DNA of 64,000 nt from CAWCGU01 sp963795195 (GTDB lineage Bacteria > Actinomycetota > Thermoleophilia > Solirubrobacterales > 70-9): assembly GCA_963795195.1 (NCBI GenBank), contig CAWCGU010000006.1, positions 434,001 to 498,000 on the forward strand, in the 5' to 3' direction. The notes beneath the pieces were generated by a model. The model had not been told where the DNA came from. It was given only the letters and a program-made list of their open reading frames with translations, and did no database searches. The stretch's first letter is position 1; each line of letters opens with the position of its first letter. Shown piece by piece: positions 1-9,213 of the stretch. The translations under genes and the position numbers were made by a program.

Positions 1-80
1 TGATCCGCGGAACCGCCGGCGCGCACGGTGGTCAGCCGCGCCAGCGGATAGTCGCGCTCGACCCCCGGGGGCGAGGTCAT
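1..80 (-). CDS. murB: UDP-N-acetylmuramate dehydrogenase MurB, N-terminal fragment cut by the window edge
   Basis: Only the first 26 codons are present. The gene reads leftward and leaves the window at base 1. The visible residues end in RAGGSAD, the conserved start of the MurB FAD-binding domain (usually RxGGxAD). MurB reduces UDP-GlcNAc-enolpyruvate to UDP-MurNAc in the cytoplasm with NADPH and FAD. The ATG overlaps the murC stop in an ATGA arrangement, so it is the next gene of the dcw operon and probably translationally coupled. Identification rests on a short motif plus position, since murB commonly follows murC. Confidence 0.8.
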   Translation of the reverse strand, partial: MTSPPGVERDYPLARLTTVRAGGSAD

Positions 81-1432
81 TCGCCCGTCACCAGGCGCGA
101 CGCGAGCCGCTCGCCGATGTCCCCGGCCCCGAGCGTGACGAGGATGTCGCCCTCGCCGACCCTCGGACCTAGCGCCCGCGCCGCCGACTCGGCGTCACCC
201 AGCCACCAGACGCTGCGCCCGGAGCCGAGCTCGGCCGCCGCTTCGGCAACCCAGCGGCCGGTGACGCCGGCCAGCTCTCCGACCGGCTGCTCGCGGGCGG
301 GATAGACCTCGAGCACCCCGACCTCGTCGGCGACGGCCAGCGCGGCGCCGAACCGCTCCGCCAGCGCCTTCGTGCGCGAGTAGAGGTGTGGCTGGAAGAC
401 GGCGATCAGTCGCCGCGGGTTGAGCTCGCGCAGCCCGGCGAGGGCCGCTGAAACCTCCGTCGGATGATGGGCGTAGTCGTCGTAGACGAGTGCGCCGTTG
501 TGCGTGCCCTTGAACTCGAGCCGCCTGCGGACGCCTGGGAAGTCCGCCAGCGGGGCCGCGGCGTCCGCCGCGGACAACCCAGCCAGCTCGATGCCGGCGA
601 GGGCGGCCTGGGCGTTGAGCAGGTTGTGGCGCCCCGGCACACGGAGCTCCAGCTCCGCGAGCGGTTCGGCGACGTCGAACCGCAGGCAGCGCTGAAAACG
701 CATGCAGCCCGCCGACCCGCCCGCGATCGCGTCGAGACCGAGCGAACGTCCCGGCCCGGCGAGCGCATCCGAGGGCAGTACCAGCCCCGCCGACGGCGCG
801 GCAAAGCGGGCGAATGCGTCGAGGAGCTCGGCCTTCGAACCCCAGTGCGAGTGGTGGTCGAGCTCGACGTTGGTGACCACGGCCACTTCAGGACGAAGCT
901 TCAGAAAGCTGGCGTCGCTCTCATCGGCCTCGGCGACTATCCACTCGCCGTCACCCCAGCCGGCGTTTGTGGCCTCGCCGTCTGGGCCCGCGCCGGGAAG
1001 CTCGCCGCCGAGCACGAAGGCGGGGTCGGCGCCGATCCCACGCAGCGCCCAGGCCGCCATCGCGGCGGTTGTCGTCTTACCGTGGGTGCCGGAGATCGCC
1101 AGCAGGCGCTTGGTCGCACAGAGCTCCGCCAGCAGCTCGCCACGGTGAAGCACGCGCTGGTCGCGTTCCCGTGCCCGCACGAGCTCGGGGTTGTCATCGG
1201 CGATAGCGGTCGAGACCACCACGTCCGCAGCCGCAGGCACGGCGGCTGCGTCGTGGCCGATGCGAGGCGTAAGACCGGCTCGCCGCAGGCGCTCGACGTA
1301 GGAGCTATCGGCTCTGTCGCTCCCGGTCACCTGCGCGCCAAGCCTGTGGCAGACAAGCGCCAGCCCGCTCATGCCGGCGCCGCCGATGGCGATGAAATGC
1401 AGCTCGCGATCGCGGAAGCCGGCAGCACTCAT
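77..1432 (-). CDS. murC: UDP-N-acetylmuramate--L-alanine ligase MurC
   Basis: MurC adds L-alanine to UDP-MurNAc with ATP, the first step of stem-peptide synthesis in the cytoplasm. The protein has 451 residues, a normal length. Residues 12-22 carry the nucleotide-binding loop GGAGMSG of the N-terminal Rossmann domain. The ATP P-loop GTHGKT lies at 115-120, and the central and C-terminal Mur ligase domains follow, with EADESDASF and a DDYAHHPTE segment typical of MurC. The start codon overlaps the murG stop (ATGA) and the stop overlaps murB, so the gene is embedded in a tightly coupled operon. No abnormality seen. Confidence 0.97.
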   Translation of the reverse strand: MSAAGFRDRELHFIAIGGAGMSGLALVCHRLGAQVTGSDRADSSYVERLRRAGLTPRIGHDAAAVPAAADVVVSTAIADDNPELVRARERDQRVLHRGELLAELCATKRLLAISGTHGKTTTAAMAAWALRGIGADPAFVLGGELPGAGPDGEATNAGWGDGEWIVAEADESDASFLKLRPEVAVVTNVELDHHSHWGSKAELLDAFARFAAPSAGLVLPSDALAGPGRSLGLDAIAGGSAGCMRFQRCLRFDVAEPLAELELRVPGRHNLLNAQAALAGIELAGLSAADAAAPLADFPGVRRRLEFKGTHNGALVYDDYAHHPTEVSAALAGLRELNPRRLIAVFQPHLYSRTKALAERFGAALAVADEVGVLEVYPAREQPVGELAGVTGRWVAEAAAELGSGRSVWWLGDAESAARALGPRVGEGDILVTLGAGDIGERLASRLVTGE

Positions 1433-2514
1433 TGCTTCACCGTCGCCAGAATCTCAGCCGCGATGCGGGCTGCAGCGTCGGGGCGAGCCAGGCTGAGCGA
1501 AGCCGCCGACATCGTCTGCAGGCGCTTGGTGTCGCCGAGCAGCTCTCGGCACAGTTCCGCAATCGAGGTCGCCGCGAGTGCGGCGTCCTCGACGATCACG
1601 GCCGCACCGGCTCGCTGCATCCACCTGGCGTTCTCGGACTGATGGTCAGCAGAGGCGTGCGGATAGGGAACGAGGATCGCCGGCCTGCCGGCGGCGGCCA
1701 GCTCGAACACCGAGCCCCCGGACCGGGCAAGCACGAGATCGCACGCCGCCAGTGCGTCGCCGAGGTTGGGCTCGTACTCGAGCAGGGTGTACCCCGCAAC
1801 GTCTTCGCCCAAGAGCTCCTCGACCTCGGCGAAATCCCGTGACCCCGCTACGTGGAGGACATGGAACCCGCGCCCATCGGAGTCGCCACCGCCGAAGGCT
1901 TCAACGGCGGCAAGGTTGATCGAACGTGCCCCAAGGCTGCCGCCGAAGACGAGCAGACAAGCCGCCGAAGCATCGATCCCGAAGCGTTCGCGAGCCGCGC
2001 CGCGGTCCGCCTCGGCGATCGCAGCCGGGACGGGGCGCCCGGTGAGCAGATAGGGATCGCCCTCCCGGCCGGCGATCGGGAACGCGAGACATACGCGCCG
2101 CGCTCGCGAGGCAAGCAGGCGGTTGGCGAGGCCGAGGTGGCTGTCGGCCTCGGTCAAGACCAGCGGCAGCCTCATCCGCATTGCCGCAACGCCCGCCGGG
2201 CCGGCGACGTAGCCGCCGCCGCCCATCACGGCCTCGGCGCCGCGCTCGCGCAGGACCCGCTTCGCCGCCCCCACCGCGGCAGCCGACTTGAACAGCGCGA
2301 CCGCGGCCTTCAGCGGGTTGCGCCGGTCCAAGCCCTTGACGTCGAGAAAGTCGATCTCGTACCCGGCTTCGGGCACGAGCCTCGCCTCGGCGCGCTCACG
2401 CGTGCCCAGGAACGAGACCTCGGCTCCCTCAGCCCGCAGCGCGTCGGCGACGGCCAGCGCCGGAACCACGTGTCCGGCTGTCCCGCCGGCCGCTATGACG
2501 ACCTTTGTCCGCAT
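1429..2514 (-). CDS. murG: UDP-N-acetylglucosamine transferase MurG
   Basis: MurG transfers GlcNAc from UDP-GlcNAc to lipid I, making lipid II at the inner face of the membrane. The 361-residue protein begins with the glycine-rich acceptor loop GGTAGHVVPA at residues 10-19, diagnostic for MurG. It continues with a second GT-B domain containing FGGSLGARSIN and the UDP-GlcNAc site around ARSGGSVFELAAAGRPAI. The start is fixed because the loop must be included. This makes an unusual 86-bp overlap with the end of ftsW upstream. The stop overlaps murC by 4 bp. Confidence 0.97.
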   Translation of the reverse strand: MRTKVVIAAGGTAGHVVPALAVADALRAEGAEVSFLGTRERAEARLVPEAGYEIDFLDVKGLDRRNPLKAAVALFKSAAAVGAAKRVLRERGAEAVMGGGGYVAGPAGVAAMRMRLPLVLTEADSHLGLANRLLASRARRVCLAFPIAGREGDPYLLTGRPVPAAIAEADRGAARERFGIDASAACLLVFGGSLGARSINLAAVEAFGGGDSDGRGFHVLHVAGSRDFAEVEELLGEDVAGYTLLEYEPNLGDALAACDLVLARSGGSVFELAAAGRPAILVPYPHASADHQSENARWMQRAGAAVIVEDAALAATSIAELCRELLGDTKRLQTMSAASLSLARPDAAARIAAEILATVKQ

Positions 2515-3823
2515 CGACGAGGCGCAGTCTCGCAGGCTTGGCCCGGCCGCTGGCGATGTTGAGGAGCAGGCCGACGCAGGCGAGCGTGACCAGCAGGCTG
2601 CTGTTTCCGTAGGAGACGAACGGCAGCGGGACTCCGGTCAGCGGCGCGAGACCCATTACCGCGAACAGGTTGATCGTCGCCTGAACGAGGATCAGGCCGG
2701 TGAGTCCGGCGGCGAGCAGCTTGCCGTAGCGGTCCCTGCAGCGCTGGGCGGTGCGGAAACCGGCGTAGGCGAAGAGGCCGAAGAGGGCAACCAGAATCGT
2801 CAGCCCGAACAGGCCCACCTCTTCGCCGATCACCGCAGCGATCATGTCTGTGTGCGCCTCCGGCAGGTAAAAGGCCTTTTGGACGCTTTCGCCGAGCCCG
2901 ACCCCGAAGACGCCGCCCGAGCCCATCGCGATCGTCGCCTGGATTCCCTGGAAGCCCGCCCCACCCGGATCGGCGGACGGATTCAGAAACCCCGTCAGGC
3001 GCTCCATCCGATAGGGCTCGACCATGATCGCCATCAGCCCGAAGAAGCAGAGGCCTCCGGCGAGCAGCGCCAGGTGGCGGCCCTGTAGGCCGGCCGCAAC
3101 CAGCAGGACGGTGACGCCGCCGGTGAGCACGAGCGTGGTCCCGAGATCAGGCTCGGTCACGATCAGCAGTGCGCCCAGCCCGACCAGCGCCAGGTAGGGC
3201 GTCAGCGTGCGCAGATTGTCGGTGATCTGCGGCCTGGTCGCGAGCAGGTTGGCGCCGTAGAGGATCAGCGCGATCTTGGCCAGCTCGGACGGCTGGATCT
3301 GGAAGAAGCCGGCACCGATCCAGCGCTGCGCGCCGTTGGCCGACATCCCGATGCCCGGCAGGTGGACGGCGACCAGCAGCACGAACGATGCGGCCAGCAG
3401 GATGCCGGTCAGCGGCCGGATGAACCGGGTTCCGTTGACGTCGAGAAAGCGCATCACCAGAAGGCCTGCGGCGCCGAAGATCAGGGTTCGCTTCAGGTAG
3501 TAGGCGCCGTCGCCCGTGTCGCCGAGCAGCGAGGTCGTGGAGCTGGCACTGAAGACCATCACCACGCCGAAGGCGAGCAGGCAGAGCGTGACCGTCAGCA
3601 GCAGCGAATATTCGACCGGCCGGGAGACGGGCTTACGGCGCTTCGCCCGCACCGGCGCGCGCTTGCGCGCGACGGCGGGTTTGGGCAGGGCCGCGCGCTT
3701 GGACTTCGGCCGCTGCTTCGACTTCGGTCTCGCCGCCGACTTCGTCAGCCGGCTCGCCCGCGACGCCGCACGCTTGCGGGCCGGCTTGCCCGGGGGCGAC
3801 CGCTTCGCGGGCTTGCGCTTCAT
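2429..3823 (-). CDS. ftsW: Lipid II polymerase / division protein FtsW (SEDS family)
   Basis: FtsW is the septal SEDS glycosyltransferase that polymerises lipid II with its partner PBP. I place the start at the ATG that overlaps the murD stop (ATGA), giving 464 residues. The first 70 residues form an unusually long cytoplasmic tail rich in Lys, Arg, Ala and Pro. About ten membrane segments follow, with the SEDS motifs PSELAKIA and GVPLPFVSYGNSS near the end. The C-terminus runs 86 bp into murG, where it becomes a basic Arg/Gly tail. All other junctions in this operon overlap by 1-4 bp or are spaced, so this overlap is odd. Confidence 0.95.
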   Translation of the reverse strand: MKRKPAKRSPPGKPARKRAASRASRLTKSAARPKSKQRPKSKRAALPKPAVARKRAPVRAKRRKPVSRPVEYSLLLTVTLCLLAFGVVMVFSASSTTSLLGDTGDGAYYLKRTLIFGAAGLLVMRFLDVNGTRFIRPLTGILLAASFVLLVAVHLPGIGMSANGAQRWIGAGFFQIQPSELAKIALILYGANLLATRPQITDNLRTLTPYLALVGLGALLIVTEPDLGTTLVLTGGVTVLLVAAGLQGRHLALLAGGLCFFGLMAIMVEPYRMERLTGFLNPSADPGGAGFQGIQATIAMGSGGVFGVGLGESVQKAFYLPEAHTDMIAAVIGEEVGLFGLTILVALFGLFAYAGFRTAQRCRDRYGKLLAAGLTGLILVQATINLFAVMGLAPLTGVPLPFVSYGNSSLLVTLACVGLLLNIASGRAKPARLRLVDADKGRHSGRRDSRTRGSGAGRRRRAAG

Positions 3824-5184
3824 CGCAGCGCCTCGACCAAGGAGCGAAAGTGCTCTCCGCGAGCCTCGAAGTCGGCGTAAGCGTCGAAGCTCGCGCAGGC
3901 CGGGGCAAGCAGGACGATGTCTCCCCCCTGCGCGGCTTCGCTGGCCCTCGCGACCGCCTCGTCGAGACCCCCGGTGCAGGGGATCAGCGCGACGCCGCCG
4001 TCCGGCGCCGCGGCCAGGTCGCCCTCGAGCGCCTCGGCGGCCTCCCCGATCAGGTAGGCGGCCTTGCCGCACTCGAGCAGCGGCGCCAGCAGCGGCTCGA
4101 ACGACTCGCCCTTTCCGCGCCCGCCGACGATCAGGTGGACCCCGGCCTCGAACGAGTTGAGGGCGGTCACGGCGGCGGTCACGTTCGTGGCCTTCGAGTC
4201 GTTCACGTAGAGGACCCCAGCGATCTCGCCGAGGCGCTCGAGGCGGTGCGGGACGCCGGTGAAGCTGCGCAGGCCGCTTGCCACAGTCTCGCGGCTGAGC
4301 CCCATCGCCAGCGCCGCCGCCGCAGCGGCCATCGCGTTGTCGATGTTGTGGGCTCCCAGCAGCTGCAGCTCGCGGCTGCTCAGCAGCGGCTCACCGCCGG
4401 CGACCAGAACGTCGTGCTCGAGATGGACCTCGCATTCGGTCCCGCCGCGGCAGTAGGCAACTCGGGCGGCCTGACCGGGGATCTCGCGGCCGGCAAGCGC
4501 GGGTTCGTCACCGTTGATGACGGCGACGTCCGCGTTCGCCTGGTTGGCGAAGATCCGCAGCTTCGCGTCGAGGTAGGCGTCGAGATCGCCGTGGCGGTCG
4601 AGATGGTCCGGCGCCAGGTTCAGGAAAACCGCGCAGTCGGGTGCGAACTCGGTCGAATCCTCGAGTTGAAAGCTCGACGCCTCGGCGACCACGGTCGTGT
4701 CCCAGGTGAGCTGGCCCGGCAGCGAGGCAAGCGGCGTGCCAACGTTGCCGGCGACAACCACCGATCGGCCGCCCTCGCGCCAGAGGTGGCCGAGCAACTC
4801 GGCGACGGTGGTCTTGCCGTTGGTTCCGGTGACCGCCACGAACCTGTTTGGGAGCATTCGCCAGGCGACCTCGAGCTCTCCCATGACATCCAGCCCGGCT
4901 TCTCGTGCGGCCACCACCGCCGGCGCCGACTGAGGCACCCCGGGGCTCTTGATCACGGTATTCACGCGCCGCAGCAGCTCGGATCCATCAGCATTCAGGT
5001 GAATTTCGACGCCTGAGGCCTGCAAACCTGCTGGCACGGCAGGATTTCCGGAGTCGACCGCGATGACCTCCTCCCCGCGCTCGGTGAGCGTGCCTGCGAT
5101 CGCCTGGCCCGAACGCGCCAGTCCGACAACCAGAAACGGGCCCTCGGGCAGGGGCGGCCGCGACTTCGGGCGTGAGGGTTCCAC
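3820..5184 (-). CDS. murD: UDP-N-acetylmuramoylalanine--D-glutamate ligase MurD
   Basis: MurD adds D-glutamate to UDP-MurNAc-L-Ala in the cytoplasm with ATP. The protein is 454 residues, the usual size. The N-terminal domain has VVGLARSGQA at 19-28. The P-loop GTNGKT is at 120-125. The central domain shows LNLAPDHLDRHG, and the C-terminal domain shows VNDSKATN and GGRGKGESF, all standard Mur ligase signatures. It follows mraY after a 56-bp spacer and overlaps ftsW by 4 bp. Confidence 0.97.
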   Translation of the reverse strand: MEPSRPKSRPPLPEGPFLVVGLARSGQAIAGTLTERGEEVIAVDSGNPAVPAGLQASGVEIHLNADGSELLRRVNTVIKSPGVPQSAPAVVAAREAGLDVMGELEVAWRMLPNRFVAVTGTNGKTTVAELLGHLWREGGRSVVVAGNVGTPLASLPGQLTWDTTVVAEASSFQLEDSTEFAPDCAVFLNLAPDHLDRHGDLDAYLDAKLRIFANQANADVAVINGDEPALAGREIPGQAARVAYCRGGTECEVHLEHDVLVAGGEPLLSSRELQLLGAHNIDNAMAAAAAALAMGLSRETVASGLRSFTGVPHRLERLGEIAGVLYVNDSKATNVTAAVTALNSFEAGVHLIVGGRGKGESFEPLLAPLLECGKAAYLIGEAAEALEGDLAAAPDGGVALIPCTGGLDEAVARASEAAQGGDIVLLAPACASFDAYADFEARGEHFRSLVEALR

Positions 5185-5240
5185 CCCTCTATGTTCGCCA
5201 CGCAGGCGAGAGTTCCGTCAGCGGATCAACGGGGTGGAAA

Positions 5241-6269
5241 TCAGCCGCCGAGTGAGTTCTGGTAGAGCGTGAAGCCGATCCCCGCGCAGACGGCCGCCAC
5301 GATCCAGAAGCGCAACATGATCTTGGTCTCCGACCAGCCCATCAGCTCGAAGTGGTGGTGCAGCGGAGCCATCAGGAAGACGCGGCGCCGGGTCGCCTTG
5401 AAGAAGAGAACCTGGACCGCCACCGAAAGCGCCTCCAGCACGAAGATCCCCCCGAGGATGATCAGCATCAGCTCCGTCTGCGTCATCACGGCAAGGGCCC
5501 CGATCGCTCCGCCTAACCCGAGCGAACCGGTGTCGCCCATGAAGATCGCCGCCGGGAAGGCGTTGTACCAGAGAAAACCAACCGAGGCTCCGACCAGGCA
5601 GGCCGAGAGCAGAGCGAGGCCGTCTTGGCCGTTGGTGATCGTGATCGCGGTGTAGGCGAGCAGCACGATCGCGCACGAGCCCGCCGCGAGGCCGTCCAGC
5701 CCGTCGGTGAGGTTGACGCCATTGGAGGCCCCGGCGATGACGAGGAAGACGAGCAGCGCGTAGAGCACGGGGCCGAGATAGAGGTCGACGTCGAAGACGT
5801 GAACCTGGATGGCCGGGTCGAGGCCCACCTTTTCGGTCGCCGCCCACCAGAGCACGAGGCTGAGGCCGATCTGGCCGAGGATCTTCCAGCGAGCCGAGAG
5901 CCCGAGGGAGCGCCGCTTGATGATCTTCAGCCAGTCGTCCGCGAAGCCGATCACGGCGCTGCCCAGAGCGACGCCGAACACCGCCAGGCTCTCGGGGTCA
6001 GGATCCGAGAACGGATCGGAGAGGACGAGGTAGGGGATCGCGATCGCAACGAAGACGATCAGCCCGCCCATCGTCGGCGTGCCCGCCTTCGTGTGGTGGC
6101 CCTCGGGTCCCTCCTCTCGGATCTGCTGCCCGAACTCCTTGACCCGCAGGTAGTCGATGAACTTCGGGCCCAAAAAGATCGTGATCAGCATCGCCGCCAT
6201 CCCGGCGATCAGGATCTCGCCGCGGTCGATCAGGTCCGAGGCGATCTGGGCGACGGGCAACATGCTCAT
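5241..6269 (-). CDS. mraY: Phospho-N-acetylmuramoyl-pentapeptide-transferase MraY
   Basis: MraY is the integral membrane enzyme that moves phospho-MurNAc-pentapeptide from UDP to undecaprenyl phosphate, forming lipid I. The 342-residue protein has about ten hydrophobic segments. Diagnostic motifs are HHTKAGTPTMGG (near residues 58-69), FADDWLK, NLTDGLDGLA and the C-terminal PLHHHFE, the metal- and substrate-binding loops of the family. The start codon shares one base with the murF stop (TGATG), which supports the chosen start. The normal length and intact motifs indicate a functional enzyme. Confidence 0.97.
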   Translation of the reverse strand: MSMLPVAQIASDLIDRGEILIAGMAAMLITIFLGPKFIDYLRVKEFGQQIREEGPEGHHTKAGTPTMGGLIVFVAIAIPYLVLSDPFSDPDPESLAVFGVALGSAVIGFADDWLKIIKRRSLGLSARWKILGQIGLSLVLWWAATEKVGLDPAIQVHVFDVDLYLGPVLYALLVFLVIAGASNGVNLTDGLDGLAAGSCAIVLLAYTAITITNGQDGLALLSACLVGASVGFLWYNAFPAAIFMGDTGSLGLGGAIGALAVMTQTELMLIILGGIFVLEALSVAVQVLFFKATRRRVFLMAPLHHHFELMGWSETKIMLRFWIVAAVCAGIGFTLYQNSLGG

Positions 6270-7618
6270 CAGCCGCTCCCCCTGACGGCCGCCAGGCCGT
6301 CGGCGAAGCGCTCGAGCCCGACCGCACGCGAGCCCTTGACGAGGACCACGTCCCCCGGTCCGATCAGACGGTCGGCGACGGCGACGGCGTCTTCAGGAGC
6401 CGCGACCCATTCGTCCGCCTCGTATTCGCGGGCCAGCTCACCGACGCCGACGATCGCGTCGACGCCGACTCGTCGAGCGTAGGCGGCGACGTCGCGGTGG
6501 AAGGCGGCGGCCTCGGGGCCCAATTCATGCATTCCGCCGAGAACCGCAATCCGGTTTCCCGTCGCGTCGAGTGAGCTGAGATGGTCGAGGGCGGCGTGCA
6601 TGGAGATCGGGTTGGCGTTGTAGGAGTCGTTGATAACCACCACCCCTTCGGCGAGTTCGAGCAGCTCTCCTCTCAACCGCGAGAAGACTATCTGCGACGT
6701 CCTGCCCGCCAACTCAGCGAGCTCAGAGCCGAGCGCGATGCCGATGGCGATCGCACAGAGCGCGTTGCTGAGGTTGTGGGCCTCGGTGAACGGGAAGCGG
6801 AAGCGCACCTGACCAAGCGGGGTAACGACCACTGCGTCGGTCTCGCCGCCGCCAACCACGGTCTCGGCCGCGGATACGTCTCCCTGAGGCCCGAAGCTGA
6901 TCGTCTCCGAGCCCCGCTCGAGGTGGGGCTCCAGCAGGCCGAGCTCGGCCGGCACCACGCCGCGGCCTCCCGGTCGCAGGCCCGCGAGGATCTCAGCCTT
7001 GGCGGCCGCGATCGCCTCGATGCTGCCGAGTAACTCGAGGTGCACCGGGCCGACGTTGGTTATCGCTCCGACGTCGGGTTCTGCGATCGCGCAGAGCTCG
7101 GCGATCTGACCTGGGCCGCGCATGCCCATTTCGAGCACCAGCACGTCCGTGGGCGCCGGCGCGGCCAGCATCGCCAGTGGCATGCCGATTTCGGTGTTGA
7201 AGTTCTCGGGGCTGGCGTGCACCGACCCGGGAAGGATGGCGCGGCAGATGTCCTTGACCGATGTCTTGCCCGTCGATCCGGTGATCCCGACGACGGCACA
7301 GCCAAGTTCGCGCCTCCAGGCGGTAGCGAGCCGCTGAAGGGCGAGCAACGGGTCCTCAGCGCCGAGGACCCAGGCGCCGGTCTCCGTGATGCTTCGGGCC
7401 GCCTTGGGGCCGACGAGAACCCCCCACGCTCCAGCCTGCAGGGCAGCCTCGGCGAACCCGCCTCCATCGACGTTTTCCCCGGGAAGCCCTACGAACAGAT
7501 CGCCTTCCCCGACCAGCCGCGAGTCGACGACGGCCCGCGCCGGCGGGCCCTGCGGTCCGGCGGCGACGACCTGCGCACCAGATTCGTCGGCAAGCCGGCG
7601 ACCGTCGAAGCCGATCAC
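6269..7618 (-). CDS. murF: UDP-N-acetylmuramoyl-tripeptide--D-alanyl-D-alanine ligase MurF
   Basis: MurF adds D-Ala-D-Ala to the UDP-MurNAc tripeptide, completing the cytoplasmic precursor. The 449-residue protein has the P-loop GSTGKT at 114-119. Also present are the Mur ligase segments TNVGPVHLELLGS and VINDSYNANP, the latter characteristic of MurF. The C-terminus has VLVKGSRAVGLE, the usual MurF ending. It overlaps the murE stop by 4 bp and shares one base with mraY. Confidence 0.97.
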   Translation of the reverse strand: MIGFDGRRLADESGAQVVAAGPQGPPARAVVDSRLVGEGDLFVGLPGENVDGGGFAEAALQAGAWGVLVGPKAARSITETGAWVLGAEDPLLALQRLATAWRRELGCAVVGITGSTGKTSVKDICRAILPGSVHASPENFNTEIGMPLAMLAAPAPTDVLVLEMGMRGPGQIAELCAIAEPDVGAITNVGPVHLELLGSIEAIAAAKAEILAGLRPGGRGVVPAELGLLEPHLERGSETISFGPQGDVSAAETVVGGGETDAVVVTPLGQVRFRFPFTEAHNLSNALCAIAIGIALGSELAELAGRTSQIVFSRLRGELLELAEGVVVINDSYNANPISMHAALDHLSSLDATGNRIAVLGGMHELGPEAAAFHRDVAAYARRVGVDAIVGVGELAREYEADEWVAAPEDAVAVADRLIGPGDVVLVKGSRAVGLERFADGLAAVRGSG

Positions 7619-9090
7619 CCGGGAGCTCCGGAGGCTTGGAGCGCAGCGAGCGCTTCGCGGGCGACCTCGCGGTCGTCGAACGGGACCACTCGACCGCCAC
7701 CGAAGTCCTGGCCGACCTCGTGGCCCTTGCCGGCGATGACGACGGTATCGGCGCCGCGCGCCCTCGTTAGGGCGAGGGCGATTGCCGCACGACGGTCGGG
7801 CTCGACGCTGAACTTCGCGGACGGGTCGGGCATACCGGCGAGAATCTCCGCGATGATCGCGCCGGGATCCTCACTGCGCGGATTGTCAGAGGTGACCACG
7901 GCGAGGTCGGCGAGACTCGCGGCGATCTCGCCCATCAGCGGACGCTTGGCCCGGTCGCGATCGCCGCCGCACCCGAACACGCAGATCAGGCGGCCGGAGG
8001 TGATCCGTCGCGCTGCCCGTAGAACGTTGTCGAGCGAGTCGGGCGTGTGCGCGTAGTCGACGAGCACCGTGAATTCCTGGCCGACATCGATCGGCTCGAA
8101 ACGACCTGGCACCGGCTCCGCCTCCGCCAACGCCGCGGCGGCGGACTCGAAGGAGACCCCGAGCGCCACCGCCGCTGCCAGGGCGCAGAGCGCGTTCTGG
8201 ACGTTGAACTCGCCGGGCAGGCGAATCGAGACCTCGAGCTCGCCTTCCGGCGTCAAGCAGCGAAAACGCGAACCCGATTCGTCGAAGCTGACGCCGAGCG
8301 CGCGAAAGTCGGCCTCGGCGCCGAGGGCCGAGACCGTCGTGCAGTCGAGCCCTGAAGCCAGTCGCGCGCCGTATGGATCGTCGACGTTGACGATCGACGA
8401 ACCCGGCCGCTCGCCCGCGCGCGGCTCGAACAGCAGGCGCTTGGCGGCGAAGTAGTCCTCCATGCCGTCGTGGAAGTCGAGGTGGTCCTGCGTCAGGTTG
8501 GTGAAGACGGCAGCCGCGAAGTGCACCGCGTCACTGCGCCCCAGCGCCAGCGCATGGGACGACACCTCCATCGCGCAGGCGCGGTCCCCCGCGTCGAGCA
8601 TCGCCCGGAAATCCGCCTGCAGGTCGATCGCCTCCGGCGTCGTCCTGACGACCTTGCTCGCCACCGCGCCGACCACGCGCTGGACCGTTCCGAGGAGACC
8701 CGTCTGAATGCCGCTTCCTTCGAGAATCGAGCGCAGCAGATATGCGGTGGTCGTCTTGCCGTTTGTGCCGGTGATGCCGGCGACCCGCAGCTCCGCCGTC
8801 GGATCGCCGTTGAAGCGGGCCGCGACCGACGCCATCGTCGCCCGCGTATCTTCGACCACCACCTGGATGGCTTTGAGATCGAGCGGCCGCTGCACGACCA
8901 GTGCGACCGCGCCCTGCGCGATCGCGGCCTGGGCGAAATCGTGTCCGTCGGCGCGCTCCCCGGGGATGCAGAAGAAGAGCGAGCCTGGACCCGCGCGCGA
9001 GCTGTCGTAGGCGAGGCCGCTGATCTCGCACTCAGCGTCGCCGCGGACCTCGGCGGGCCCGATCGCCGCGACGAGCTCGCGGAGCTTCAT
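7615..9090 (-). CDS. murE: UDP-MurNAc-L-Ala-D-Glu:meso-diaminopimelate ligase MurE
   Basis: MurE adds the third residue of the stem peptide. The 491-residue protein has the P-loop GTNGKT at 108-113 and HLDFHDG in the central domain. It also has the selectivity motif DNPR (within SDNPRSEDPGAII), which in this family indicates meso-diaminopimelate rather than lysine. The organism therefore probably makes A1gamma-type DAP peptidoglycan. A 123-bp non-coding gap separates it from the upstream PBP gene, the longest gap inside the cluster. It overlaps murF by 4 bp. Confidence 0.96.
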   Translation of the reverse strand: MKLRELVAAIGPAEVRGDAECEISGLAYDSSRAGPGSLFFCIPGERADGHDFAQAAIAQGAVALVVQRPLDLKAIQVVVEDTRATMASVAARFNGDPTAELRVAGITGTNGKTTTAYLLRSILEGSGIQTGLLGTVQRVVGAVASKVVRTTPEAIDLQADFRAMLDAGDRACAMEVSSHALALGRSDAVHFAAAVFTNLTQDHLDFHDGMEDYFAAKRLLFEPRAGERPGSSIVNVDDPYGARLASGLDCTTVSALGAEADFRALGVSFDESGSRFRCLTPEGELEVSIRLPGEFNVQNALCALAAAVALGVSFESAAAALAEAEPVPGRFEPIDVGQEFTVLVDYAHTPDSLDNVLRAARRITSGRLICVFGCGGDRDRAKRPLMGEIAASLADLAVVTSDNPRSEDPGAIIAEILAGMPDPSAKFSVEPDRRAAIALALTRARGADTVVIAGKGHEVGQDFGGGRVVPFDDREVAREALAALQASGAPG

Positions 9091-9213
9091 CGGATGACCG
9101 CGGGTTCGATCATCCAGCGATTCTTCCCGATCCCGTGGCGGATCAGCCGCTAGATGATTGATTCCACGCAGTCGCGTGCGGCGTCATTCGCGTGAGAGAG
9201 CTCGTGGAACCGG

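Noticed and set aside
721..770. A further half-copy of the 46-bp repeat arm (GCGAACGTCCCGG) in murC
   Set aside because: Only one arm is present, with no partner at the right distance. Coincidental coding sequence.
464..1642. Long open frames on the strand opposite the dcw genes (for example 464-1642, 1852-2562, 3850-5016)
   Set aside because: Compositionally biased Arg/Pro/Ala/Gly products without motifs, fully antisense to genes with clear family signatures. Expected in DNA of this GC content.
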